Source of the DNA: Crocodylus rhombifer
Lineage: Eukaryota > Chordata > Crocodylia > Crocodylidae
DNA length: 64,000 nucleotides
Assembly: GCA_038503035.1 (NCBI GenBank)
Contig: JAVSML010020405.1
Location: 62,001 to 126,000 of the forward strand
Direction: 5' to 3'
Within the stretch, counting starts at the first letter, position 1, and every line of letters starts with the position of its first letter. The notes beneath the pieces are model-generated. The model was not told the origin of the DNA, did not search any database, and saw nothing but the letters and a program-made list of their open reading frames with translations. This document shows positions 46,601-59,090 of this stretch, one piece after another. Made by a program: the position numbers and the translations under genes.

Positions 46601-47040
46601 AGCTGGCAACGGGGGACAGGAGGGTGGCGTGGGAAGGCGGCTGGATGCTACCGAGCGTTGCACAGTGCTGTTTCCCCAGCCCAGCTCAGGCCAGGCTGCT
46701 GCTCCGTCGGTTCCTGGAGGGCACTCTGGGGATGGGGGCTGAGGAGGCAGCTCATTTTCAGAGCCTCCTTCCTCTTTAGGAGGAAAGTTTATAATGAAAA
46801 CAAAAGTGACTTTCAGTCCAAATGGAACTTTTCCCAATCTGCTTCCTCCCGGAGCTGCACCTCTATGGACGCTCCGGCCTGTCTGTGCCCTGTGAAGCAC
46901 TACAGCAAAACTCCTGCCCCGTCTTGTGGCGCCAAGATGCACAATGTCCCATTGCGGTGCAAAGGTCCCTTCCCTGGAGAGCCTGTGGTGTGAAAGCCCT
47001 GGGTGAATATCCTAAGTGAATCACAGACATGGGGTGAGAT
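40670..47040. other. Gene-free region, part 2
   Basis: Low-copy-looking sequence. It contains a short (ATC)n tract at about 41739-41757, an A run at 44915-44925 and a possible ancient SINE/LINE-like stretch at 42480-42960. No open frame shows splice logic or family similarity. Confidence 0.55.
42480..42960. repeat. Possible ancient interspersed repeat
   Basis: CCTGAGGAGCTTAGACTCCA and GGGGAGAGAATTCCAGCAGG resemble words common in old dispersed vertebrate repeats. The family and boundaries are not assignable by eye. Confidence 0.3.
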
Positions 47041-47042
47041 GT

Positions 47043-47080
47043 TCAGGTTGTAACCATATTGGTCTAGAGGCAGGAGGAGT
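47043..47080 (-). repeat. Interspersed repeat, family B end fragment
   Basis: TCAGGTTGTAACCATATTGG, then TCTAGAGGCAGGAGG, resembles the terminus that usually lies beyond the CTTGCCTGCCTGTATC segment of the 23086 copy, in antisense. Confidence 0.4.
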
Positions 47081-50000
47081 TGAAGGAAGGTGTTGCACTC
47101 ACTCACGTGTGCATGGTGCTGGCCCTATGTATCCTGGGGTGTTTTCTGGTTTGCTTCCTACCCCGTGCAGGCCACGGTGCTCCTGGGCAGTGCCATCAGG
47201 TGGATGTAGGACCAGCTGGTGACTTACAGAATAGATGGTGCATGCCTCCTGTTGGAAAGGATCTTGGGGTCTCCTTATGCCACCCTGCTTACTTAGGCAG
47301 AACCCCTGTTGAAGTCAGTGGGAGTTTTGTGCGACTGAGGACTGCTGCATTGGGACTCTATATGGGGACCATCATCAACCAGCCTCTGATTAGTGCCTGT
47401 GATAAACCCTCTGTGTAAATCTCTTCTCTTTGCCCTAACCCAGATGAACTAGGGGTAGGAACATGGCAGCCTCACTCCTACCCTGCTTACTGGAAGCAAC
47501 AGGCACTGGTTTCAAAACGTTGGTGAGCCAGGTGCCCTGTCCGTGCTGGCTCTCCTTTCCTCACCAGCATTGGTAGGCCGCTCCTTGGGGGCATGAACAT
47601 GCTGCTGTTGGAGGTGTGACTTACAACACATGTGAGCACATCTGTGCAGGCTTTAATATAGCCAGTGTGGGTTGCCAACAGCAGTGAACATGTGGCAGTA
47701 TGGACTTCAGTGTATTATACCAGCCTGGGCATTCACCAGGGCCTCTGGCTGGAGTCTGTGCTACCCTGTCTGCCCTGCAGTCTGTGCTGCCCAGGCCGTG
47801 GTCCCACTTCGGGTTGCATCTGAGACTGTCAAGGCTTGAACAAGCTCACCAGGAAAGCCCCCTTGCTTTCTGCTGCTCTGCGCTTGCATCCTGTTATCCA
47901 ATTGCAAACCCCTCCAGCCTCCCTTGGTAATAACCACAGAGAAAGCTGCTGAGCCCCTGGGACTGAATCCCCCACTCTGGGGCAATGGCAGACCTGCCAC
48001 CCCCTCCAGTCTGGGTGAACCTGAGCCGTCCAGAGTTGAACTTGGGCCACAGTCATTGGACGGGGCCCTTCCCGGATGAGGCAAAACAGTTCCCGTCATC
48101 TGCCCCTGGGTGCACGGGCTCCGCTGATTGGGGCACAGGAAAATGGTTTGCTGATGCTCTCTCTGGCACTCTGGGTCCTTTTTCTTCTCTCCCCCCCACC
48201 TCCCTCAAAGGCAGCTCTGCAATGTATGGGCCTCTTTCTCCCTGCGAGTCAATGTGTCTTTTTGTTGGGCTACTGGGTTTTGATGCCTGTGAGCAGGGAG
48301 AGACAATACGTGGCATTGTTCCCTTTCAGCAACATCTGACGGTCCGGGAGTGAGAGAGAGAGAGCACCAGTGTGTGCAGAGAGGACGGAGATGGGGGATG
48401 GGACTGGGACAGGCTCGGGATCAGAAAAGAGCCAGTGACACAGGCAGAGGCCTGGGCTCCAGTGTGACCTGCCGGGGGGAGAGGAGGGGGAGGCATTGTG
48501 GGGAAATCCAGCCCCAGGAAGACTCTGTAGGGGCTGCCCCAATGAAGTCAGAGCCAAAAAATAGCCGTTGATCTCCATTGCAAGGAAGCGGCGTGTTGTG
48601 TCTGGGGTGAGCTGAGTGCCGGGGGGGCCCTGGGGTGTTGAGGCAGGTCCTCTCCGGGGCTTTGTCTTTTGGGAACTGTTCTGAAATCACCTGCTGGTAC
48701 AGGAGAACCCACTGGGGCCATCCTGTGTTTTTTCCCCTTGCTGGGAATTGGAGCTAGCTGGTCTCACCTCCCTCCATGGTGGGTAAATCCTTCCACGCTC
48801 TGCCCTTTGCCTGGTGTGGGGTGGCTCCAGCCACCCTATCAACTCAGCCATCCAGGAGGGTCAAGGGGGAGTGAGTCTTTGGATGAAGCAGGGAAGGCAG
48901 GGGGAAGAGGAAATTCCAGACCTGAACTGCAGCAGCCTCATAGTTTCCAGCCTAGGGGCTCTTTCTGCTCGCTGCCGCACCTGGTTCATTGTCCAGGGGG
49001 GTTCTTTGCCCAGTGGCTCTGAACCAAGCCTCAGATCCAAAACTTGGGTAAAGAGAGGCTGGTGCTTGGGGGTGGGGTGGATGCAACAGTTTGTCCTGAG
49101 CTGTTGGTTTCCCCAAGCCAGAAGAAGCTTGCAGGATGATTGATGGACAAGCTTGCAGGATGCTTGCAGGATAATGGACAAGAAGCACATAGAGAATAAA
49201 CATCAGGGGTGAGGAACACACGACAGAGGTCTGTGGTGGTGGTTTGTGCTCTGATGGAAGGTGCGTGGATGCTGCAGCGAGGAGCTGGCTATCGAAACCC
49301 GCGCGGAGTGGAAGATGCAAGCTGGGAGCTGTCCGGGATCCGTGGATGCCTAAACCACGTTCCATCGCGGTCGCTTTACGCCCGTTCTTCCCAGCCCGGA
49401 TGCTCTGTGTGCGGTGTGACAAACATCTGCAGCACAGAGCCATTCTGGGTGCTGCTGGCTGGTTCTTTGGTTGGAGACTGAGTAACTCGGGACATCTCTC
49501 CAGGGAAGCCTGGCAGCGGGGCATGCACTGCATGTTGCATCTCTGAGGTGGACAGCAAAGTCCTTCAGTTTTGAGGGGTGTCAGTCTGGCGTCTACCCTT
49601 GTGTGAAAGCTTGATAACAACTTTAAGATTACTAGGCAAAAGGCTGAAGTAGAAGGAAGGATGTTGCATTACTGTTAAGGTGTTTTTGTATTGGCTCATG
49701 GTTTCCTTTTCGTTCCTGGAAGCTGCAGAGCCAGGAGAACTGGGGGACAGACATACTTCCAAGCCCATGTGGGATGTCTACAGGGGCATGAACATCCTTG
49801 CAGCCCAGAGCCTACAGCTGGTGCTAGCCAGGAAGGGGCTGATGGCGACTGAGGGGTGAACTCTACAGTCCTTTCTTGGGCACAAGCTCCCTTGGCTCTG
49901 CAGGCTGTGGGCTTTGGCCTCTAGTCCCAGTCACCACCTGGACTCCCTTGGCTTTGGTGGCTCTCCTTGGTGAGGTCAGTGGGCAGGGTGCCCAGGTGAC

Positions 50001-50679
50001 ATGCTGGGGGCTGTGGGGCTGGGGTTTCCTGTCTGCAGAGTCCAGTGGGGGCCTGAGGTCTCTCTGGGGTTGCCTCTTTTCCCAGGAGTGGCAGTGAGCA
50101 CAATAAATGGATGGCAGGCCACGTGCTGTTGTCTTTTTGCAGCCTCTGCCCCAGCAGGCTGAGACAACAGCACTGAGAGGTGCAAACTTCCCCCATTCAT
50201 CAGAATGGACTGTTAACTTTAAAGCCTCATTAGAAACCCTGAAATGTCAACACCATTAACCTTTTCACTGCTGCTCCCTCTACCAGAAGATCCCAGCTCC
50301 CCTGCCTTTGCCTCTGCAGCGGGGAGGTTTCTGAAGTTTAATTAATCTGAGAGAGCATGGCCCTAGATACTGGGGAAGGGAAGGGGCTTCACTGAGTGAC
50401 CTTGGACGTGTGGCTTCATATGTTTGCACCTTGGCATCCCCGTCTCCAGACTAGGAGTGGCGATATGGGATATTATATGAAGCCCTCTCACGCAGGTGGA
50501 TGAGAACTATCATATAGGTAGAAAGGATGGTTCACTATTACTGGGAAAGGCAATTCCAGGGTAGCCCACATGTATTCATGCATGAAGGCCTGGAAACCCT
50601 CTCTCTCTCTCTGCACCAGCCTGTGTCTAGGCCAGGACAGTAGCTCCTCAAAGTTCCCTGCATTATTCAGTCAGGACTC
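47081..50679. other. Gene-free region, part 3
   Basis: GC-rich, no supportable exon. The imperfect direct repeat GCTTGCAGGATGATTGATGG / GCTTGCAGGATGCTTGCAGG lies at about 49128-49172. AT-rich words GTTAACTTTAAAG and GTTTAATTAATC at 50210-50345 may mark a regulatory element. Confidence 0.5.
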
Positions 50680-50785
50680 ACAGTAGAGATGATATCCTTT
50701 ATTAGACCAACAAGATTTTTGCAAAAAAGAATAAAATAAAATTGCAAGCTTTCGGGCACAAACACCCTTCATCAGGCATTGGAGA
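50680..50785 (-). repeat. Interspersed repeat, family B (copy 4, antisense)
   Basis: On the minus strand it reads CCTGATGAAGGGTGTTTGTG, CCCGAAAGCTTGCAATTTTA and GGTCTAATAAAGGATATCAT. This is the best-preserved copy and aligns with 23086-23210. Confidence 0.7.
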
Positions 50786-52545
50786 AAAGATGGTAAAAAT
50801 TCTTCTGGGTAGAAATGAAAGTTCATATTTCACAGGATTTCACAGAGGAGTCCATGCACTAGCCCTTCCAGTGCTTTAGGCAGCTTCCTTGTGAAGCCGA
50901 GACCTTTGTACCCTGTCATAGAAAAACAGGGGGGAGGGGAAAAGTGGGATGGCTTAGCAGTTAGAGCACTCAACTGGATGGTGGGAGGCTCAGGCTCAAG
51001 ACTCCTGCTCTGCCTGACTTGGAGCCGAGCTGTTTTGGGGCTTTCCCCTCTTGTCTGACCCAAAAATGCCAGCCCTCCGGTGCATACCTCAGTCTGACTC
51101 ATGGAAATCCCAGTAGCAGAAAATTCCTGACCGGCTCCATTCCTAGTGCCTGCAGTGAGCCACTGTGGAGTCCTAGGGAACCCGATTCAGCGAGTCCCTT
51201 GACTGTAATATGCCATTACTCGCATGCTGTGGAAGGCCCCACATTCTCCCTGTAAAACCCAGTTCATGGCAGGGCTTTCTCTCTGCAAGTCAGTCCTGTG
51301 CTTATTAGTCACAGTGTGAACTGGGGTCTGGAGGGCATAGTTGAGTAGTAAAGGTGTGACCAGCGGCACAGCTGTTGATGAGGGCTGCTGGGGAACTGCA
51401 CGTCCTTCTTTCTGGATTGTTTACAACTTTCCAGCAAAAATCCCCCCTCCTTACCTCTCTGGTGGTGATTGCTTCGTTACCAGGAGCAAAATTCCCCTTC
51501 TCACAAAACAAAACCAAAAGTGCTATTATAGTAAGTGCTGCCTCTGCCCTGGCATGGATCCAGGGACACTCTGCTAGATGGGCTGGACATCTGCTGCTCC
51601 AGGCCCAGACTCATGCAAAGACTAGTGCCTAATTCCCCTGGTGATGGGCACTTTTAAAACCCTACGAATGGTGTTCTTGCTTCTCACATTATGCTCTTGG
51701 GTTGCTCAACACCTTTGGGTTGATTTGCCCTGAAAACATGCCGGTGATTCAGTCTTTGCTGGGCTAGCCAGCCTAGCTGCATTTTTGCCCTTCTGGCTCC
51801 GTGACCCTGCTCCTTGATCTATGCTGATACCAGTGGTGCGTCAGAGCACAGTCCTGCTCCATGCTCCTAGCAGGCCGTAGGGGAAGGGGATCAGTAGCCA
51901 GGGGAAGGGATTTCTACCTTAAGAGAATAACCTAGCTGACAGCAGCTCAGCCCTGGCTCCATTTCACCCTTATTCTTCCGTCTCTCTGGGATGAGGTGCG
52001 GGTCTGTGGTGCAGGTGCCAGGGCAAAGCTGTTGTAGACTTCCTCAGAAGCTCTGCATTTGAATTGGGTCCCAGAGAAGCGTGGCTGGTTGTGGGAGGAT
52101 GGGATTTCATCGTAGTACCTCGTGGACATAAATCCAGATTACAGAGCCATCGGATCATTGAGACAGTGGCAGACTGTCATGGCCTGGCAAAGCAGGGGCT
52201 GAGGGTATGTCAGGCCCAAGGGGCTGTAGCAGAGCTCTCCCTGGGGCTGGGCAGGGCGGGGTAGTCCTGATGATGAAGGATCAAGACTGATGTGCTTTAG
52301 TCAGAGCTGTGTTGGGTGACCCCAGGAGCAAGCCAGAGAGGTGCAGGGATCCTAGGACCCGAGGAGCAATGAGGCTGGGGTACCAGGGGTCCTGCCATAA
52401 ATCAAGGAGGAGCATCAGGTGAGTCCAGCCCCCATCCCCTTCTCTAGCCTTACCAGCTCAGTAGCCTGGATCTGAAATATGTTGTTTGCTGAAACCTCGC
52501 TGAGGCTCCCTTCTCAGGCAAAGGCTTAGCATAAGGCCATCCACT
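50786..52545. other. Gene-free region, part 4
   Basis: No coding exon or named repeat recognised. Confidence 0.5.
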
Positions 52546-52650
52546 TCCATAGACATCAGGGCTGGAAGGGACCTCGGGAGATCATCGAGTCCAGCCCCCC
52601 GCCTGAAAGGCAGGAAGTCAGCTGGGGTCATAGGATGCCAGCAAGATAAT
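52546..52650 (-). mobile_element. CR1 3' end (antisense)
   Basis: CATAGACATCAGGGCTGGAA, GGGACCTCGGGAGATCATCG and AGTCCAGCCCCCCGCCTG form the antisense CR1 3' terminal pattern. About 100 bp. Confidence 0.8.
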
Positions 52651-52794
52651 CAGGAGCTGCTTGTCGGGGCCTCTGGGAAACTCCAGTCAAAAGAGCATAA
52701 ACTAGTTCCAGGTGCTGAGCCCGCAGTGGTGGTGAGCTGGGCTCTGCCACGAGAAATCAGAAGACAGTGACTTTTGTTAGCTTAGAGGGAAAAC

Positions 52795-53110
52795 GCTTGG
52801 GCTAGACATAGAGCACATACATGCATGTGGAGCTGAAACACACCCCTACTCTCTCACGACCATGGACATAGCCATGCAGCCTAACGGCAACCACACATGC
52901 GCAGACGCTCATCTTTATGCACATGGAAGCCCATGATCATGCACAGACCATCCGCAGACACTTGCTCATGCATGCCTGTAAACACCCAGGCATGGGGAAA
53001 ATATTGTGCACGCCCACAGGTGCTTAAATGCAAAGGCTAACAAACCCACACTGACATATGTGCACAAACCCTCACACTTGCACACAAGAATACGTGTGTC
53101 CTCATGAAGT
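52795..53110. repeat. Degenerate CACA/CATG-rich tract 1
   Basis: Words such as GCACATACATGCATGTGG, CACACATGCGCAGACGC and GCACATGGAAGCCCATG recur irregularly. It is rich in alternating purine-pyrimidine steps with no fixed period. Confidence 0.5.
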
Positions 53111-54980
53111 TTCCATGAGCATGTGCTAACACCTCGTCTGAAATGCATAGGGAATTTTTAAATATTGTTTGTCTGACCAAATCAGTTCCAAAGTCTGTAT
53201 GGTGCTACCATCAGCAAATATCCTGTCTCCAAGACTCTTCATCCTGGGGCTTCAAATACTCCCAAATCCATGGCAGGCATCCTACGTGCAAACCCCAAGC
53301 CCAGAGGCCTTAGGGTTCAGATCCGCCCCTAGTCTCACTTGCCCCTAACCAACAGGCCATAGAAGCAAGCTAAAGGGAAACCTCAAGGGCAACCCCCCCA
53401 TCACCATACATTGTATAGCTGAGATCCTCCCATTGGGAAGTAGATTTTCCCCAGGGCCAGCCTGCAACTATACCAAGCCATTCAAGGGTGAGAAGAAAGG
53501 GATCTCCCTTGCCAGGTCAGTAAAACCACCTGGGCCAAAACTATCATCATGGAAAACCACCTTGATGTATCCTCCCTGCCTCATCTGGAATACACAGGGG
53601 CATGTTTGGTTTTTTTTGGAGGGGGGAGGTTGTGTTTTTCCCCCTGCAAAAACAAAAAATCTATCTATCTGTCCATTCGTCCATCCATCAATCCATCCCT
53701 CTGCTAACCTGTCTTGTGACCACTGGTTCACTTGGCAGTCCAAAATACACCTTTACAGCTACACCATTCTTATCCCCGTTACAAAACCGCACCATGCGCC
53801 CATGCCCCTACACTCCTGTATGCCTGAGCTCCTGTTTTCCCAACACCTTTAGTGGTCGCAGTTACACAAAGGACCACCTTAGTGCCCTCTCCCCTCCTCA
53901 CCCCTCAGAGCTCCCCTGCCCATTTGCCCAGCCCTTTCGCTTGTTATTGTATTGTTGTCCTCTCGGTCACCATCATCATCCTCATCATTATCATTCCTGT
54001 TCTCTTCAGGGGGCCTGCCTTTGAACGGTCTATGCCAGGCCCCCCTGTTCCATATGATGTTCCCTATCTCTCGCCCCTCATCTTCTACCATCTTCCCGTA
54101 GTACCAGTACATCTTGCTCGGACCCCGTTTGATGCAGCCCTTGACTGAGAGGTTTGACGTGTGTGCTGCACTGCAAGGCAGGCACAGGGAGTATCGTACG
54201 AGTCTCTTGAGTCTCCCTCTCACTTGCGTGCATTTGCACATGCACATCTCCGGCACACTGTGAACTGGGAGTTGCCTTTGGGTATTTAGATGGCATTTGG
54301 GTACTCCCAAACGCGCACGGGTGCAAACAAGCCATGCAGATCACTCCTCCCCCACCCCCCCTCCCCTGGCCCAGCCCCACCACATGCAGGCAGATCTTTT
54401 ATTGCCATCATCAACCTCTTTCACCCCCAAAGAGAAATGAAACTGCCTGTGATTAGGGACAAATCAGAGCCACAAAAGCACTTCCCTTTTAAAACAAATC
54501 AGAGCCTAATGTGACCATTGTGTCAGTCACCATGGAAATGAGGCCCCCTGCACACACATGTCCCTGGTTTGTGCCACGGGGGACTATCTTCCCCGCCACT
54601 GCAGTGGCCACGGACTGAGTTGGAGAAGCCCCAAGGGCCGCTCTGACCCGCGCTTTGCTCCCCTGTGCACTGCATCCAGGGGTGGCCAGGACAGAAGGGG
54701 CAAGTCAAGAGTCCTGAGCTTCCCAGTTGCGGGCTCTGTTGGGTGGGTGTCACTGCAGCTCTTCACTGGAAAATGGGCTCTGACAGGGCTTTTTCTTGCC
54801 TGGCACCATAGGGCTTCTGGTGCCCTCAAGTGAGAAGCAGGAGAGGTGGGAATGCTGCAACGTCCCTAAGGTTGGCAAGTCATGCTGGCACCTGGGCTTA
54901 GATTGTGCTGTGCTAACTCTGACTTCTTTCTGCCGGGAGCAGAGATTGTTTTGCCTTGAGTTACCTGTGTGAAGTTGTTC
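53111..54980. other. Gene-free region, part 5
   Basis: It contains a TCTA/TCCATC-rich tract at about 53659-53702, a TCATCA-rich stretch at about 53968-53993 and a candidate regulatory island at 54430-54560. No supportable exon. Confidence 0.5.
54430..54560. promoter_or_regulatory. Candidate regulatory island with a repeated 13-mer
   Basis: ACAAATCAGAGCC occurs at 54459-54471 and again at 54494-54506. It is followed by ACCATTGTGTCAGTCACC and an X-box-like GTCACCATGGAAAT. The island is AT-rich within GC-rich flanks. Confidence 0.35.
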
Positions 54981-55009
54981 AGGGTTAGGGTTAGGATTAG
55001 GGTTAGGGA
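54981..55009 (+). repeat. Interstitial telomeric repeat
   Basis: Four TTAGGG-type units plus a partial one, with one variant (GGATTA). Too short and internal for a chromosome end. Confidence 0.9.
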
Positions 55010-55539
55010 GCGTAGCCAGGAGTGACAGGGTAAGCCCGTAGGCTCAGGCGAGGGCAGGGTAGACTTCTAGGGACACTGCACTGGGCCCACTTTCTGGCTG
55101 CTCCTGTAGGGCTGCCCAAGGAGAGCCCCTGGGGTTGTGTACCTTGGCCAGGAGCTGTTGGGGCGTGATGGCTTGGCCAGAGGCAGCAGGCATGCCAAAC
55201 AGGGGTGGGTCGTGGGCAGTGGACTGCTGGCCAGCTGGTGGCTGTGCTCCAAGACCCACACCTGAGTAAGCATCCAGAAAAACCTTTCCTGTCCCAGCAC
55301 TGCAGCTGGCACGTATCCCCATCCCTCCCTAGAGCCTTCCCCATGGAGGCCGGGCTTTAGAAGCGCCAGGCTGGCCCTAGTTTCTAACCCAAGAGGACCC
55401 ACGGAGACTTTGCAACACTGGTTTGAAAAATACCCCACCATTGCAACAACAGGGAAGCCGGTTTAGACCCAGCAGTGCTGTGGGGCGGGTTTGCTCCGAG
55501 CAGGGTCAGACAGCATCCTGGAGACACTGTTGAACTGAG

Positions 55540-56251
55540 AGGTGGCATCAAGCCGCAGGTGATGCAGGCAGCTTCCCGAATTCGGAGACATTCAGGCTTG
55601 GTCCTGTCGTTTTTCTGGAGGCGTTCAAGAAGAGGTTGGAGAGCCGCTGGTCGGGGATGACCTAGGCATAGCTATGTCTGTGTTCTGCTAGGGGTATTTC
55701 CCACGCTTCTGGGCTTTGATGGTTGCCCCCCCACCCCTTCGGCTACATGCACTGGGGAGTTTTTAAGACTTCCTCAGAGGCTCTGGGCGTTAGCTACAGC
55801 CAAGGCTGAGGATTTTGACTGGGCCGTGCTAGTGCTCCTGCTGGGACCAAAGCCAGAGGTTCCTGGCTAGATGGTCTTGCCCCTCTGGTCACGGTCATAC
55901 TGGTCACTATATCTGGGGTCAGTTTTACCCCATGGTATGGACTGTGGCTTTTTTTGCCTTCCTGTATCGCGGGAAGCATGGCCTTCTACCTGGGATCTCT
56001 TGAGTGTATAGTAACATCTTTTTATAGGAGGAGGAGGATCGCTGCCATGGCTCCCCAGCTTTACCTGTGGCAGATTAGGGTGTTATGCCTTGCATTATGT
56101 CAGGGTTGAGGGTAGTTTAACGAAGACTTTAGATTATGATTTGTATAGGATGGTTTGGATAGGGAAGATCCTGCCTCAGGCAGGAGGTTAGACTAGATGA
56201 CCTCTGGAGGTCCCTTCCAGCCCTACTTCCCCATGGTTTCTATGATATCTG
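55540..56251 (+). mobile_element. CR1-type LINE, 3' part (sense)
   Basis: GCGTTCAAGAAGAGGTTGGA at about 55620 and TAGACTAGATGACCTCTGGA, then GGTCCCTTCCAGCCC, near 56190 are CR1 3' UTR words. The end TTTCTATGATAT is the characteristic CR1 terminal repeat. The left boundary is uncertain. Confidence 0.75.
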
Positions 56252-58855
56252 TGGATGTTGCTGGGGTTTGGATCACCCTGGAAAAGCTGTGCCAGTTCAA
56301 CAGTTTCAAGTAGATTTTCAAGTAGATTTTATTAGCCGGTATAACCCTTTCACATAGACTCAGCTAAATTGGTTTCACTCTTGCTTTCAATTGGGTGTGC
56401 TTCAGCAAAGATGAAAAGGTTTTCCATTGGGAGGGTGCAGGGGTTTAACCGGATCTCTTTAAAATAATGCAGACAAAGTCCAAGATACTGGGAAGATAAT
56501 GCAGTTACCAGTCACCTATGCAAGTAAATGACTTGACTCCTCCCTGTATCACAACAAGGCATTGACTGTAACATCCACTTATTGCATTCAGATGGTAATG
56601 TCATCATCTCACCTTTCCACTCCTGATTTTCCTCAAATACCTTTTCATAGTTTGAAAGGACATTGCCATTGCGTGAGAGGAGCCTCCCAGTGCTTTGAAT
56701 ATTCAAATAGTTGCTTACTTCATCAGTCTCTTTTGATTAGTCAAGCAATGGAGGTGCCTGATGATGTTCTGGGGCAGGAGGGTCCTTTTTGTTCTGACAC
56801 TGAGCAGAAATGGGAGGTCAAATGGCCTTCAGGACTGCATCAGGTTTTTGTGGGTCCTTCTGGTTACAACTCACTTGGTTACAAGGTGGCTCCGGCCTGT
56901 GACATAGGTGGAGCATGGGATTGCCTCCTCCTGTCGACTTCCCCATTATTGCTGGAAATTTTGGATATGTGAACGTGAGCTATCTGTGGCATCAGCTTGG
57001 CTACAAACCCAGCCAAGATTTGTAGGGTAGGGTGCGCCTTACAGTTTGGGCAGTGATGGGTGTTTCTTTACAAATGCCATGAACTTTGGCAGGGGTTTTA
57101 TCATGACATTTGGACCAAAGAGTTGAACGTGTCTAAGTGGGATAGAAATCAAAGACGCTCAACCCAGAAGTGCTGCAGAGGACGAGAGGGTCTGTAGAGA
57201 CCTTGCCACAGTTCCCATGGATTTCTGCTCTAGGGGCCCAGAAAGTAAAAAAAAAAAAGAGACTTGGCTTTTCTGGACGGGGGAGTGAGCTTATGGTCCA
57301 TCTGTGTGTGGAGTTATGGCCCACTGGTTACCAGTGTGGATGTTCTCAATGTGCATTAAAAGTATCATTGTACAAGGCAGTTCCCTCCACTCGGAAAATG
57401 GCCTTTGTGCCTTCAGAGGGCCTTGGCATGTGAAGAGCTGCCGTGAGATAAGCCTGGCCGTGAACTTGCAGCACAGCCAGTTGCTCTGCAATAGCTGCCT
57501 ATGTTCACGCTCTGACCCAGTGATAAATGCACTGGGCCCTCAGTGAAAATGGGGTAACCTCCCTCAGCATGGGGCGAGGGCATGCATACGGCGATTCCTA
57601 TGTGGTGGCCAGCAGCCTGTGAGCTTTACGGGTTTGCGTGCCCGCACAGGGAGTTAGTGCAGAAGAGCTGGGGCACTAGGAAGTCCCCCCCCCCCACCTT
57701 GTTAACTGGACAGTAATGTTGCTGCTTAGATGAGTCCTTACCCAAAGGATGAGCCCAGTCAGGAGGACTGGGGTATGAATGTGTTGTACCGTGCATGTGC
57801 CTACACTGCCTACCTGGTCAGCTCTTCACAGCAATGGGCCAGCCTCGAGCCTTGGGTACAGAAGGAAGTTCCTGCTGTGGCCGTCCTATTCAGCTTCACT
57901 GATCATGGCAAATTTGGGATTGGATGGCTGTAGGTGGCTGCCAGCCAGCTCACCCGTGTGCCAGGCGAATCCGTTCCGAGCGGGTTTAATGAACACGGCG
58001 CTTACTGCGCCAGCATCTGCCCAGTCTTGCCTATACTGGTGCTGCCATCAGTGATGGTGGCTGGGCAGGAGCAGCAGTGAGAAACCCTGGAGTCCAGCAC
58101 AGCTCGGGGAGGCTGAAAGTCTCCGCCGCAGGGGCAACCGCGTTTCTCTCCCTGGAGAGATCTAGTCTTCGGTTTCCTTTGGGTGGGAAGGCTGCCTCTC
58201 CTGCATCCAGGTTCTAGCCTCGGGTTCCTCCCTCTCCAAGAAGAGGAAGCCCTAGCTCAGCTTCTCTTTATAAATCAAGGCTGAAAGCAGGCTTATAAAT
58301 TGCAGACTCCTTTTGCACCCCCCCCATCCGCTCTGCAAACTTCAGTGACAGATGCATCTTCGACAAGACTTGCATGTCCGTAGCCATGGAAACAGCTGCT
58401 CAGACTACAGGATGCCAAAAGGAGAGAAGGGTGAACAAGAGAGAGAGGAAAAAAGAGGCAGGGAGAGAAAGAGAGGAGGAGATTGGAGGGGGTGGGGGGG
58501 ACAGAGGGTGACAGAGACAGAGACCATGAATGGCAAGCTATTCAGTCTGCTCCCAGTGCCCATCAGCTGGCTCATCTGTTTGTCAGCAGGACAATGGTAC
58601 CTCCCACCCCTTCACCGCTGGGCCCAGATGGGAGCTCAGAGGCATGGGAGTGAGAGCAGGATGCTGGGATTTATAGCAGGAAATACAGTAGGAGCCGGAC
58701 AGCATGTTGTGAAGAATACAAACCACACGGGATGGGCTGAGGGCTGGCTGGAAGAGTGTATCACTAGCCTGAAAGGTTAATCTGTCTGATTGCTGCAGTT
58801 CACCATGGTTCAGGCATTATAAGCCCCTGGCAAAGGTACAGCACACAGATCCATT
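56252..58855. other. Gene-free region, part 6
   Basis: Short A run at 57247-57258, C run at 57686-57696, purine-rich AGAG tract at 58420-58530, and an X-box-like GTAGCCATGGAAAC at 58380-58393. No supportable exon. Confidence 0.5.
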
Positions 58856-59090
58856 GTGTGCAAACACACCCGCAGATGACACATACGCCCTATGCTCTTG
58901 CTGGATGGAGTACGCACATATACCTGCGTGCAGGCATTTATATGCACGGCCAGAGGCAGGTTTGTGCACACGTGCGCTCCCCCAGAGAGGCAGATCCACA
59001 CTTAAACAGGCATGCATGTATGCACAGGGGTGTCTGTGCTCTTCCGATGCTGTGCGTACACATGTGTGCACACGGCGGGAGGTCTGTGAG
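58856..59090. repeat. Degenerate CACA/GCATG-rich tract 2
   Basis: GCACATATACCTGCGTGCAG, ATATGCACGG, TGTGCACACGTGCGC and GCATGCATGTATGCACAGG give long alternating purine-pyrimidine stretches. It resembles tract 1 and the stretch at 60640-60770. Confidence 0.55.

Noticed and set aside
48952..49620. 222-codon minus-strand frame in the gene-poor region
   Set aside because: It spans the GCTTGCAGGAT direct repeats and has no domain. Frame length is explained by GC content.
54981..55009. True chromosome end
   Set aside because: Only about five units, one of them variant, with ordinary sequence on both sides.
58352..58780. Charged open frame rich in K/E/R
   Set aside because: It comes from a purine-rich AGAG tract, which gives such residues by composition alone.
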